Positions 6,197 through 13,530 are shown, numbered from the stretch's first letter. The stretch: 13,740 nt of DNA from JASEJA01 sp038872535 (GCA_038872535.1 JAVZJY010000033.1:1-13740), one strand, 5' to 3'. Notes: generated by a model from the letters alone, not told the origin. Numbers and translations: made by a program.

Positions 6197-6208
6197 ATAG
6201 ACGTCTAT
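6197..6208. repeat. 12-bp perfect palindrome in leader of the 49-residue gene
   Basis: ATAGACGTCTAT is perfectly palindromic. It is flanked by TAACT (6191-6195) and AGTTA (6212-6216), an outer inverted pair with gaps of 1 and 3 nt. It lies between the SD of the small gene and an AT-rich promoter-like stretch near 6225-6232, the position of an operator. Confidence 0.6.
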
Positions 6209-6285
6209 AGTAGTTAAAACTTGCCAATTAATAAGTTCATCAAGCATTAGCTGCATGTTTAAAGCACGCTCCGCATTTTACGTTC

Positions 6286-6705
6286 CTAAATGGCAAGTAA
6301 TAGAACTCCAATGAAGATTAGAGTTCCGGCTAACGCTGTCTTAAGTGTTATTTTTTCGCCTAGAAGCAATGCAGATAACACCAGCACGAACAGTAGGCTT
6401 GCTCTGTCTACTGGCGCAACTTTTGAGGCGTCAGCCATTTTTAGGGCGGCAAAGTACAGCAGCCATGATATTGCGCCAGCCACTCCTGAAAGCACTATGA
6501 AAATCATGTCCTTGCTGGTTAACTGTGTCAATTGGGGACCTTTGCCCATGGCCACTACGAAGCCAACTATGAAAACGGTCATAATGATGGCTCTCACGGC
6601 AGTAGCAACGTTAGAATCAACTCCTTGCAGCCCAACCTTCGCAAAAACTGCAACAAGCGCCGCAAAAAACGCATCCAAAACAGCCAAAACAAACCAATCC
6701 ACCAT
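6286..6705 (-). CDS. 5-TM EamA/BAT-type drug/metabolite transporter superfamily protein
   Basis: 139 residues, start ATG at 6705 with AGGTGG 3 nt upstream. Five hydrophobic segments are visible at about 4-26, 38-54, 67-90, 99-116 and 121-138. The pattern (acidic residue D11 in TM1, LYFAALK at about 83-89, then a loop and APVDRAS at 97-103, LLGEK at 114-118) fits a single EamA repeat. Full DMT exporters have two such repeats in about 300 residues. Single-repeat 5-TM proteins form the Bacterial/Archaeal Transporter (BAT) group of the DMT superfamily and presumably act as dimers. The substrate cannot be read from the sequence. It diverges from the HPr-kinase-like gene. Confidence 0.85.
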   Translation of the reverse strand: MVDWFVLAVLDAFFAALVAVFAKVGLQGVDSNVATAVRAIIMTVFIVGFVVAMGKGPQLTQLTSKDMIFIVLSGVAGAISWLLYFAALKMADASKVAPVDRASLLFVLVLSALLLGEKITLKTALAGTLIFIGVLLLAI

Positions 6706-6752
6706 TAACCACCTAAATCCTAAATTGCGGTCACAGTATATTATTCTTATCC

Positions 6753-6780
6753 AAGGTTTACGGAGAAAGCAGCAAACCTT
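6753..6780. repeat. 7-bp inverted repeat in divergent intergenic region
   Basis: AAGGTTT (6753-6759) and AAACCTT (6774-6780) are separated by 14 bp between the transporter and the kinase-like gene. A TATA-like AATATACT for the minus strand lies at 6736-6743. It may be a regulator site, but short pairs like this occur by chance. Confidence 0.3.
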
Positions 6781-6822
6781 TACTGTAGCACATGCAAATT
6801 AAAATAAAGAAGAGGTTTTAAT

Positions 6823-7785
6823 ATGAAATTCAGAAAGCGATATTCTGTTCAGCTAATTGACTCCGAAGAGAAAGACGAACTCTATCAACAGTATGAAGAC
6901 AGATTTTTATATACGGCAAAAGCGGGAATATATGGTTGTTGTATAAAACTACTTACTGAAGTTGAGTATGTTAAAGATCGATGGGAAGATAACTTCTACA
7001 CAATGAGCGAAGATGTAAGGTCTCACGGAAGATTAATAGTTATCGAGGAGCCTGAGCAACAGATGACAGTAAAATATGATCCCTATACTAAAACAGCTTT
7101 TTTGGTAAATGTTGACTATTATGGATGGATAAAAAGCATAGCCTTGGCTGTTGCTGGAGACGTTCTAGAAGATGAGCATAGGATTTATTCTGTTCATGGC
7201 GCGGCTATAGACATCGGAGGTCATGGTATATCGTTAATAGCGCCTTCCGGAACAGGTAAAACAACACATTCTTGGGGATTGCTGCGCCTCAAGAATGCAA
7301 GGCTTGTTTCTGACGATTGGTATTTTGTCAGATTGTCCAGCAGAGAACCCCTCGCGTTTGGTTCAGAAAAGAATTGTTACATCGAGGCGGATATTGGAAA
7401 AATATGGAACGAGTATGAACAGCTTGTAGATAAGGCCCACTTTGATAAAGAAGGTAGGGCAGTAGTGAACGTCAGATGGATCGTTGGAAGCGGAGGCGTC
7501 ATACCCCTAACTACAATGAGGGATATAGTTCTCCTAAAAAGAGACCCAACAGACAGCAAGATAGTCACCAATTTGAGTATGGACGAGGCATTGCAATATG
7601 TGACTAAAAACGACTTTTGTAACCCACATCAACTTGTGAAGGACAGGCGAAAACTTGAGTTACGAAAGGATTTTTTCCGCAGATACTTTGAGCAAGCGAA
7701 CGTTTATTTGGTCAATACCATTGCTTCTCCACAAGAGACTCAACAGAAAATTAGGGAAATCCTAAATGTAAGCGATAGCCTCTAA
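6823..7785 (+). CDS. HPr-kinase/PEPCK-like P-loop protein
   Basis: 320 residues. ATG at 6823 has AGAGGT 6 nt upstream. The middle carries YSVHGAAIDIGGHGISLIAPS followed by GTGKTT: a strand and His125, then the Walker A loop SGTGKTT (142-148). ARLVSDDW (159-166) with Asp164-Asp165 sits where HprK-type kinases have their metal and catalytic acidic residues. This VHG...SGxGKTT...SDD order is that of HprK and PEPCK-like kinases. The N-terminal 110 residues and the C-terminus are not recognised, and the HPr-binding signature region of true HprK is not evident. Archaea of this type usually lack a PTS, so the substrate is probably a small molecule or another protein. It starts a collinear run with PfkB, UspA and ApgM genes. 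Confidence 0.7.
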   Translation: MKFRKRYSVQLIDSEEKDELYQQYEDRFLYTAKAGIYGCCIKLLTEVEYVKDRWEDNFYTMSEDVRSHGRLIVIEEPEQQMTVKYDPYTKTAFLVNVDYYGWIKSIALAVAGDVLEDEHRIYSVHGAAIDIGGHGISLIAPSGTGKTTHSWGLLRLKNARLVSDDWYFVRLSSREPLAFGSEKNCYIEADIGKIWNEYEQLVDKAHFDKEGRAVVNVRWIVGSGGVIPLTTMRDIVLLKRDPTDSKIVTNLSMDEALQYVTKNDFCNPHQLVKDRRKLELRKDFFRRYFEQANVYLVNTIASPQETQQKIREILNVSDSL

Positions 7786-7812
7786 TGGTTAAGAAAATAG
7801 GGAGTATTTGCC

Positions 7813-8730
7813 TTGCCAGACCTTATTACCATCGGACATGTCTTGATGGATATTCGCATTTTTGTAGATGAATTCCCCAAAGCCGATGAAGAGGCAAAAA
7901 CGGATAGACTGAGTTTAGGTGGCGGCGGCTCCGCTGCAAATGTAGCCGTAGGCGCTTCACGACTTGGCGTGAAATCCGGATTCATAGGATCTATTGGTTT
8001 TGACACATTCGGTCGAGTGCTTTTAGAAGAGCTTGAACATGAAAGCGTTGACGTAGCTCACGTTAAAGTTGATACAGCGACAAGCTCAGGGTTAACAGTA
8101 ATCGCCATCAACAAGAAGGGGCAAGTAATTATGTTTGGATATACTGGTGCAAGCGACAAGCTACTTCCATCCGATTTAGATAAGGATTATATTTCATCCA
8201 GCGAGCATGTTCATATTACTGGACTTTCATTTGACATCGCTCTAGCCGCCGCGAAAATAGCAAAGGAAGCAAATGTTACAGTTTCCTTTGATCCTGGAAG
8301 ACTCATGTCGAGAATGGGACTGAAAAGGCTGTTGCCCCTTCTACATCATGTTGACCAAATTCTTCTGAATCAAGAAGAAGCCCAAGAGCTCACAAGCGCA
8401 ATTGAACTTGAAAAAGCAGCGAAGACTCTTATTGTATCTGGACCAAAAATAGTCATAATCAAAAGGGGTCCAAATGGCGTATTTGCAATGAATCACTCCA
8501 AAAGTTTTAGCGTTCCCGCTTATCCTGTGAAGGTTGTTGACACAACTGGAGCAGGCGACGCATTTTCGGCCGGGTTTATCACTGCCCAATTGGAGGGAAA
8601 AAGTCTGGAAGACTCTGTTGAGTTTGCTAATGCCACAGCTAATTTAAAGATAACAAGAGTTGGAGCCAGAGCCTTACCAAATCGAAAAGCTGTTGAACGA
8701 TTTTTAAAGGAACATGCGAAAAATCTATGA
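7813..8730 (+). CDS. PfkB/ribokinase-family carbohydrate or nucleoside kinase
   Basis: 305 residues, typical of the family. The start is TTG at 7813 with GGAG 8 nt upstream; it is the only start that keeps the first strand DLITIGHVLMD. PfkB signature 1 is seen as GGGGSAANVAVGASRLG (36-52) and signature 2 as DTTGAGDAFSAGF (243-255), with the catalytic base Asp249 and the GAGD anion hole. SFDPGR (158-163) and NQEEA (186-190, the NxxE Mg motif) complete the fold. It phosphorylates a sugar, sugar acid or nucleoside with ATP in the cytosol. Substrate-defining residues do not allow a finer call. It lies 27 nt after the HPr-kinase-like gene and 32 nt before the UspA gene, consistent with one operon. 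Confidence 0.9.
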   Translation: MPDLITIGHVLMDIRIFVDEFPKADEEAKTDRLSLGGGGSAANVAVGASRLGVKSGFIGSIGFDTFGRVLLEELEHESVDVAHVKVDTATSSGLTVIAINKKGQVIMFGYTGASDKLLPSDLDKDYISSSEHVHITGLSFDIALAAAKIAKEANVTVSFDPGRLMSRMGLKRLLPLLHHVDQILLNQEEAQELTSAIELEKAAKTLIVSGPKIVIIKRGPNGVFAMNHSKSFSVPAYPVKVVDTTGAGDAFSAGFITAQLEGKSLEDSVEFANATANLKITRVGARALPNRKAVERFLKEHAKNL

Positions 8731-8762
8731 GCTAGAAAAATGAAAGAACCTGAATAGATGGG

Positions 8763-9212
8763 ATGGATTTGATTAAAAAAATTTTGGTGGCAATTGATGG
8801 TTCTGAACATGCGGACAAAGCGTTGGATTTTGCACTTGATCTGGCGGAAAAATATTCCGCAACTGTCACAATAATAAATGTTTTTCAAGCACCAATGGTT
8901 GGCTATTTAGGTGAACCCTTTGCCTATCCCATTGCATATGCGGATTTTATTAAAGAAGTGAAGGCCGCCCATGAAAAAATACTGTCTAAAGCTCTTAAAA
9001 GAGCTAAAGAACTAAAACCTAACTTGAAAATTTCAACCGTGCTGAAGGAAGGCCGCCCAGCAGATAGCATTGTTGAAACTGCCAAAGAAGGAAACTTTGA
9101 CTTCATAATCATGGGGCATAGAGGATTAGGGAAAATTAAAGAGTTTTTCTTAGGAAGCGTCAGTGACCGAGTTGCAGACGAGGCACATTGTCCAGTGTTA
9201 ATAGTGAAATAA
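8763..9212 (+). CDS. Universal stress protein, UspA family, ATP-binding type
   Basis: 149 residues, the usual single-domain length. The N-terminus KKILVAIDGSEHADKAL (5-21) is the classic first strand and Asp12. The C-terminal GHRGLGKIKEFFLGSVSDRV (118-137) fits the G-2X-G-9X-G-S nucleotide loop (Gly118, Gly121, Gly131, Ser132), so it probably binds ATP. ATG at 8763 has no clear SD, so its translation may depend on the upstream PfkB gene (32 nt gap). Its position between two sugar-metabolism genes suggests a stress or energy-sensing role for the operon. The exact partner is unknown. Confidence 0.93.
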   Translation: MDLIKKILVAIDGSEHADKALDFALDLAEKYSATVTIINVFQAPMVGYLGEPFAYPIAYADFIKEVKAAHEKILSKALKRAKELKPNLKISTVLKEGRPADSIVETAKEGNFDFIIMGHRGLGKIKEFFLGSVSDRVADEAHCPVLIVK

Positions 9213-9231
9213 CTTTCGAGTTATAAAAGAG

Positions 9232-10530
9232 GTGGATAAAATTCTAAAACTGATTTACGTGGTTATTGATGGAATGGGCGACTTGCCCATTGAAGAATTA
9301 GGCAATAAAACCCCGCTTGAGGTCGCAGACACGCCTAACATGGACTTTCTTGCTGCGCATGGAAAAACGGGGTTAATGTACACCGTTAGGAAAGGCATAG
9401 CTCCAGAAAGCGACGTAGCTGTAATTTCAATTTTGGGATATGACCCTTTCAAGTATGGCACAGGCAGAGGGATCCTTGAAGCGGTTGGCGCTGGCATTGA
9501 AGTGAAAGATGGTAATCTTGCTCTAAGATGTAACTTTGCAACTTTAGGTGAAAAAGGTGAACTAATTGATAGGCGAGCGGGAAGAAACTTGACCACCGAA
9601 GAAGCCGCAGAGTTATGCAAAGCCGTTAATGGAAATGTGAAACTTGAATCTTATTCCGCTGATTTCGAGTTTAAAAATACAGTAGGTTACAGAGGAGTTT
9701 TAGTCATAAGAAGCCGTAAAAAACCTCTTTCAAGCAGAATAACAAATACCGATCCAGGCTACGCCAAAATAAAAGAGCTTGGAATAGCAGAAGCCAAAAT
9801 TAGAATGTTCCCCAAAAAATGTGAGCCAATGGACAGTAGTGAAGGAGCAAAAATTTCCGCAGATCTCGTGAACGAATTTGTCAAAAAAAGCCATGAGGTC
9901 CTAGATAAACATGAGATTAACAGAAAACGCGAAAGTGAAGGCAAACTTAAGGCAAACATTATACTCACAAGAGATGCCGGGCATAAACTGCCAAAATTCT
10001 TCAACATTAATAAACACTATGGGGTACGTTTTGTTTCCTTAACCGATATGCCTGTTGAACGAGGAATTTCAAAATTGGCAGGCATGGATGCTGTAATTCT
10101 TCCACCCCCCTCATACGATCTTAAAAGCGACTGCGAACTTCGAATGGAAAAGCTAATTGATTGTCTTCCCTCTTATGATTGTTTTTACATACACATAAAA
10201 GGTCCAGACGAGCCTGGACATGACGGAAAATTCGAACTTAAAGCGCACCTTATATCTATAATCGATAAGCACTTTTTCGGAAAACTTTTGCAAAAAATAA
10301 AATTGGAAGACCATATAATTTGCGTTACTGCAGATCATTCGACACCTTGCAAACTTAAAGCTCACAGCGATGATCCAGTTCCACTTCTAATATCAGGTGA
10401 TAAGATTAGGGGTGATAATGTTTCAAAATTCTCCGAAAAAGAATGTAAAAACGGAAGGTTAGGTATTTTGGAGCGGGGCACTAAACTATTACCGATGCTT
10501 ATTGATTTGCTGAAGAAAGCGGAAAAGTAG
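9232..10530 (+). CDS. apgM: 2,3-bisphosphoglycerate-independent phosphoglycerate mutase, archaeal ApgM type
   Basis: 432 residues, close to the family's usual 400-430. It interconverts 3- and 2-phosphoglycerate in glycolysis/gluconeogenesis. Metal and active-site motifs are seen in order: VIDGMGDLP with Asp13, KTPLEVADTPNMD (26-38), PESDVAV with the phospho-accepting Ser60, GRGILEA (78-84), HIKGPDEPGHDGK with His321, Asp326 and His330 (321-333), and TADHSTPC with Asp368 and His369 (366-373). The annotated GTG start overlaps its own purine-rich SD (GAGGTGG), so spacing is abnormal. An ATT at 9241 would sit 6 nt after GAGGTG but is a rare start. It lies 19 nt after the UspA gene and ends 17 nt from a convergent gene. 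Confidence 0.93.
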   Translation: MDKILKLIYVVIDGMGDLPIEELGNKTPLEVADTPNMDFLAAHGKTGLMYTVRKGIAPESDVAVISILGYDPFKYGTGRGILEAVGAGIEVKDGNLALRCNFATLGEKGELIDRRAGRNLTTEEAAELCKAVNGNVKLESYSADFEFKNTVGYRGVLVIRSRKKPLSSRITNTDPGYAKIKELGIAEAKIRMFPKKCEPMDSSEGAKISADLVNEFVKKSHEVLDKHEINRKRESEGKLKANIILTRDAGHKLPKFFNINKHYGVRFVSLTDMPVERGISKLAGMDAVILPPPSYDLKSDCELRMEKLIDCLPSYDCFYIHIKGPDEPGHDGKFELKAHLISIIDKHFFGKLLQKIKLEDHIICVTADHSTPCKLKAHSDDPVPLLISGDKIRGDNVSKFSEKECKNGRLGILERGTKLLPMLIDLLKKAEK

Positions 10531-10547
10531 AACATGCCAATTTTTGT

Positions 10548-10907
10548 TTATATCATTTCTTTTTCTTTAACTTGATACTTGTTCTTTTGTGCCCAAATTT
10601 TGATTTCGTCCAGAATTAACCAGAAGTCCTCTACGGTCTCTACAAGTTTCCATTTTTTGTGTTCTTCAGCTATGAAATCTATTTTTTCTACATCCCTAAT
10701 TTTTTCCTCCTTCAAATGCGCATCATGTTCAACTGAGAAAATATCGTACAAAATTTCGCGTGCATCATCGTCTACAACAAATTTGGCTGTAATGGATTTA
10801 TCTGGGCTTTCAAGCCAAAATTCAAAATCGGATATTTTTCGCAGTTTTATCTCAATTTTTTCTTTCTTCAAGAACTTTAGTAACTCTAAAATAAGATTGG
10901 TTTCCAT
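10548..10907 (-). CDS. Hypothetical acidic/charged protein
   Basis: 119 residues from ATG at 10907; a TTG at 10934 would add nine residues, and neither has more than a weak SD (GGA about 9 nt before the ATG). The protein has an N-terminal Leu/Lys helix (LILELLKFLKKEK), a strand pair around FEFWLESPDKSITAKFVV, and a C-terminal charged helical half with Trp-rich DFWLILDEIKIWAQ. No signal or membrane segment and no motif I recognise. It is probably a soluble cytosolic protein. It diverges from the M50 protease, sharing a 105-bp promoter region. Confidence 0.65.
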   Translation of the reverse strand: METNLILELLKFLKKEKIEIKLRKISDFEFWLESPDKSITAKFVVDDDAREILYDIFSVEHDAHLKEEKIRDVEKIDFIAEEHKKWKLVETVEDFWLILDEIKIWAQKNKYQVKEKEMI

Positions 10908-10960
10908 TTTGATATTCCGTCCAATAGACCACAATAGCGTTTTACTGTTCGGCTGTGGCG

Positions 10961-10990
10961 ATTTATTAATTTTTAGAAAGGCTAAAAAGT
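10961..10990. promoter_or_regulatory. Divergent promoter elements between hypothetical gene and M50 protease
   Basis: For the minus strand, ATTAATAAAT (10961-10970) would give a start near 10940. For the plus strand, CTAAAAAG (10982-10989) lies about 27 nt before ATG 11013, which has no SD, so the protease mRNA may be leaderless. Both calls rest on spacing and AT content only. Confidence 0.35.
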
Positions 10991-11012
10991 AGTCGCATAT
11001 TAATATTGTCTT

Positions 11013-12071
11013 ATGAAATATTCATTTAAAATTGGTTCTGTGTGGGGAATTCCGGTCGAGCTTCACATAACTTTTATATTGTTGTTGATTATCGTTGCGT
11101 TCTTCTCAGCCTATTATTTTCTTCTAATTGTCTGCTTATTTTTCTTCGTGACCATCCATGAATTAAGCCATTCTGTAGTTGCAAAGCATTACCACATAAA
11201 AGTTCGCAAAATTGTTCTCTATCCCATAGGCGGTGTTTCAGAGATAGAGGAAATTCCTGAAAAACCTGGAATTGAGTGGAGAATGGCTGCAGCAGGCCCG
11301 CTAGTTAGTTTTGCAATAGGATTATTTTTACTGGTCATAGACCAGTTAATACCAATCAAACTGCCATTTGCAGAAGCTCTCCCATTTGTCGCAACAGCTC
11401 GAAGTTTAATTTATGATTTAGCCATCTTGAACTTGATTCTCGGCGGCTTCAATTTGATTCCAGCTTTCCCCATGGATGGCGGCAGAATTTTAAGAGCCTT
11501 TTTAGCTGAAAAGATGAAGTTTTCTGATGCGACAAAATACGCCGCGTTCATTGGCAAGATTCTGGGCATATTGATGGCGCTTTTTGGAATTTGGTATAAT
11601 CTTTGGCTTGTTATAATAGGCATATTCATTTATATCGGCGCAACTGAGGAAACAGAATCAACAATTGTATCGACAACTATTGCGCGAGTTCGAGTCAAAG
11701 ATGTTATGTACTCTGAAGTGGCTTCCGTTAAACCTGAAACCACTCTCTCAGAGGCTTTAGAAGTTATGTTTAAAGCACGGTACCATGATGTTTTGGTTGA
11801 AAAAGACGGCGTCTTCCAAGGAATTGTCACATGGAACGAAATCATGAAGGTCAAGCAAGAGCAAAGAAACCAGCTACGGGTGGAACAGTTACCGATGAAG
11901 CAAATCTCGGTTTTTTCTGACGAATCAATACTTGAAGCCTATAAAGTAATGCTTCGCGAAAAAATCGACCTAGTGCCAGTGGTTGAAAGAGAAACACCCG
12001 GCAAGGTTATAGGTGTGGTAACAAGTGAAGGTGTAGCATATGCCTACGAAAAAGCCAAGGCTCTTCGCTAA
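11013..12071 (+). CDS. Membrane M50 site-2-type metalloprotease with two CBS domains
   Basis: 352 residues. Zinc ligands are visible in HELSH (His49, Glu50, His53) within the second membrane segment and NLIPAFPMDGGR (147-158) with Asp155. About six hydrophobic segments lie between residues 18 and 210. Two CBS domains follow at about 229-282 (VKDVMYSEVASVKPETTLSEA) and 291-348. This matches the Methanocaldococcus S2P architecture. Such proteases cut transmembrane helices, typically of membrane-tethered regulators, and the CBS pair may gate activity with adenine nucleotides. The substrate is not encoded recognisably nearby. There is no SD before ATG 11013, consistent with a leaderless mRNA. It ends convergent with the 12121-12402 gene. 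Confidence 0.92.
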   Translation: MKYSFKIGSVWGIPVELHITFILLLIIVAFFSAYYFLLIVCLFFFVTIHELSHSVVAKHYHIKVRKIVLYPIGGVSEIEEIPEKPGIEWRMAAAGPLVSFAIGLFLLVIDQLIPIKLPFAEALPFVATARSLIYDLAILNLILGGFNLIPAFPMDGGRILRAFLAEKMKFSDATKYAAFIGKILGILMALFGIWYNLWLVIIGIFIYIGATEETESTIVSTTIARVRVKDVMYSEVASVKPETTLSEALEVMFKARYHDVLVEKDGVFQGIVTWNEIMKVKQEQRNQLRVEQLPMKQISVFSDESILEAYKVMLREKIDLVPVVERETPGKVIGVVTSEGVAYAYEKAKALR

Positions 12072-12120
12072 AACACAAAAAGTGCAGGGTATTACAAATT
12101 CCAATCAAGGAAAGGATTTG

Positions 12121-12402
12121 TCAAAGGTGAGCAAAGTACCACGGAGCCTGTTCTTCACGCGTTTTCTTAATTGCTAAAAAGTCTTCCTTAAGCTTTGGAG
12201 TGATGAGAACAGATTCTCCCTTCTGCAAATGGCGCATCAAATCCTGAAAGTTGATTTTCCTGACTTCTACTTGATGAATACTTTTATCTCCGTTTAGAAA
12301 CAGTAGTTTAAATCCTCCCACAGAATTTGTTTCCATCGCCAATTTTTCTGAAAATTCCATCTCCTCTTCTTCCAATTTTAATGCTAATGCCTTTTTCATC
12401 AT
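12121..12402 (-). CDS. Hypothetical 93-residue protein with hairpin-sequestered ribosome site
   Basis: ATG at 12402 (a second at 12399) has GGTG 3-4 nt upstream, and that SD lies inside the inverted repeat at 12406-12425. The product begins with a basic/acidic helix (LALKLEEEEMEFSEKLAME), then two strands (FKLLFLNG, IHQVEVRKI), a helix and a basic tail ending in APWYFAHL. No catalytic motif, signal or membrane segment is evident. The strong leader elements suggest tight regulation, but I cannot name a function. It lies downstream of the TrmB-type regulator on the same strand, separated by about 270 bp. Confidence 0.6.
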   Translation of the reverse strand: MMKKALALKLEEEEMEFSEKLAMETNSVGGFKLLFLNGDKSIHQVEVRKINFQDLMRHLQKGESVLITPKLKEDFLAIKKTREEQAPWYFAHL

Positions 12403-12405
12403 TCA

Positions 12406-12425
12406 CACCACAACTTGTTGTGGTG
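12406..12425. repeat. 9+2+9 perfect inverted repeat at the start of the 93-residue gene
   Basis: CACCACAAC and GTTGTGGTG flank TT. On the minus strand the repeat ends 3 nt before ATG 12402 and includes the GGTG ribosome site, so it may act as an operator or as a hairpin that masks translation start. Confidence 0.8.
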
Positions 12426-12438
12426 CGTTGAAGTCTCA

Positions 12439-12463
12439 TAAATGTATGTCAGTCATACGACAA
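12439..12463. repeat. 25-bp direct repeat, copy 1
   Basis: TAAATGTATGTCAGTCAT, two variable bases, then GACAA. The same element occurs at 12610-12634 with only those two bases changed. On the minus strand it contains CATTTA, a TATA-like core about 25 nt before the hairpin leader of the 12121-12402 gene. A degenerate third copy starts near 12470 (AAATGTAT). Confidence 0.75.
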
Positions 12464-12511
12464 TCTTACAAATGTATATTGCGCATCCATTTTATCGCGA
12501 AATCCTTAATT

Positions 12512-12588
12512 TTGCTGAAGTCGACAACAACTATTTGGGGGAGAAAGGAGAGTGAAAAACTGTTTTTCTGTCGGCTTCAGCGATTTTT
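12512..12588 (+). ncRNA. Candidate structured RNA: 15-bp stem, nested hairpin, T5 tail
   Basis: 12512-12526 pairs with 12569-12583 over 15 bp on the plus strand. The two departures from perfect complementarity are U-G pairs there but A-C mismatches on the minus strand, which favours plus-strand RNA. A nested hairpin (GAAAAA/TTTTTC, 12554-12568) abuts the outer stem, and TTTTT (12584-12588) follows directly as a terminator. A TATA-like TGTATATT at about 12473-12480 is at a suitable distance upstream. The loop is purine-rich with SD-like GGAGAG. No known RNA family is recognised. Confidence 0.45.
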
Positions 12589-12609
12589 AAACGTTGACTC
12601 TTTCTGATT

Positions 12610-12634
12610 TAAATGTATGTCAGTCATTAGACAA
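12610..12634. repeat. 25-bp direct repeat, copy 2
   Basis: This is the second copy of the element at 12439-12463, 171 bp away, lying about 42 bp past the regulator's stop codon. The minus strand reads CATTTAAAT over its edge, again TATA-like. Both copies contain TGTC-8 nt-GACA. Confidence 0.75.
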
Positions 12635-12675
12635 CATGACAAGACTTGTTTTGTCTTCGTGCAATGCGAGTTATA

Positions 12676-13530
12676 TCAACTGACGCCCTTTTTTATCTGT
12701 TCCATTTTTAACTTTGCAGGAGTAGAACTGCTCCAAACTTTCTCAAAGAAATCCCTCATGATATTAATGTGGCTTAAATCATTGGTCCACAGTTTATGCC
12801 TTAATTCTTCGTTGTTTAAAGTTTCGCTGAAATGCACTGCTGAGCCTATGATGAGTTCTTTGTCATCAACAATAGTTATAGTGGATGTTACATTTGAGGC
12901 ATGTCTTATTTCACAAAATTTGTCCAATTTAATGAGGTCATCAACATTTTTTTCATCCACTTCAGTTATTATTCTAACCTTGACATTTCTTCTCGCGCAT
13001 CGACGAAGCATATCATCTCTGCCGTAAATGACGGCAACCTTAATTTCTAGTTTTGGGGCCATCCAAAGCACCTCGTTTTTCGCTTTTTGCAGCATCTCCT
13101 GAATTTTTTCGTTTACCAAATGCTGCCCAGAAATTAGAATGTAATGTACTGGCTCAAACAGCGTCAATCCAGCAGACTTGCCCTCTAACTTTTTCAATTC
13201 ATTTTCTAGTGCGCTCTTTTCTCGGCGGAGTTCAGAAATTTTATTAGCAAGAATTTCTTGTTGGTAATTAATTAATTCAGAGAGTGCTTCTTCAGGATTA
13301 ATCGCAAGGAATTTGGTGGGTTTGCTAACAATTACTTCTACTATGCCTAATTTTTCGAGGCGGGGCAACACGCGATAAGTTTCTTGGCGTGGAACATTAG
13401 ACAACTTGGCTATTGCACTGGCACTCGCTTGTTTAAGTTGCAATAATGCAAGATAGATCTTTGCTTCGTTTTTACTTAAACCGAAAAGCATTAGTCTTTT
13501 TATAAGATCCTCTGAAATTGGCATAAACAT
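12676..13530 (-). CDS. TrmB-family transcriptional regulator
   Basis: 284 residues from ATG 13530 (MFMPISEDLIK...), chosen because AAGGTG lies 7 nt upstream; a longer frame to 13611 lacks a site and would read through operator-like sequence. Residues 9-80 form a winged helix with the family hallmark LFGLSKNEAKIYLALL (15-30), recognition helix RQETYRVLPRLEKLG and wing VIVSKPTKF. A coiled coil (about 85-120, QQEILANKISELRREKSALE) follows, typical of TrmB dimers. The C-terminal part (about 125-270) resembles the PLD-like sensor half of TrmB proteins, without an intact HKD motif. TrmB proteins sense sugars or other metabolites and regulate transport and metabolism. Inverted TGACA/TGTCA half-sites before its start suggest autoregulation. 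Confidence 0.87.
   Translation of the reverse strand: MFMPISEDLIKRLMLFGLSKNEAKIYLALLQLKQASASAIAKLSNVPRQETYRVLPRLEKLGIVEVIVSKPTKFLAINPEEALSELINYQQEILANKISELRREKSALENELKKLEGKSAGLTLFEPVHYILISGQHLVNEKIQEMLQKAKNEVLWMAPKLEIKVAVIYGRDDMLRRCARRNVKVRIITEVDEKNVDDLIKLDKFCEIRHASNVTSTITIVDDKELIIGSAVHFSETLNNEELRHKLWTNDLSHINIMRDFFEKVWSSSTPAKLKMEQIKKGVS

Noticed and set aside
12439..12634. MITE or insertion sequence with flanking direct repeats
   Set aside because: The 25-bp direct repeats are much longer than normal target duplications, lie 27-48 bp from the inverted repeat rather than adjoining it, and no transposase is present.
12617..13027. 136-codon plus-strand frame opposite the TrmB-type gene
   Set aside because: The minus strand encodes a clear regulator with winged helix and coiled coil; the plus product is Ser/Leu-rich with no motif.
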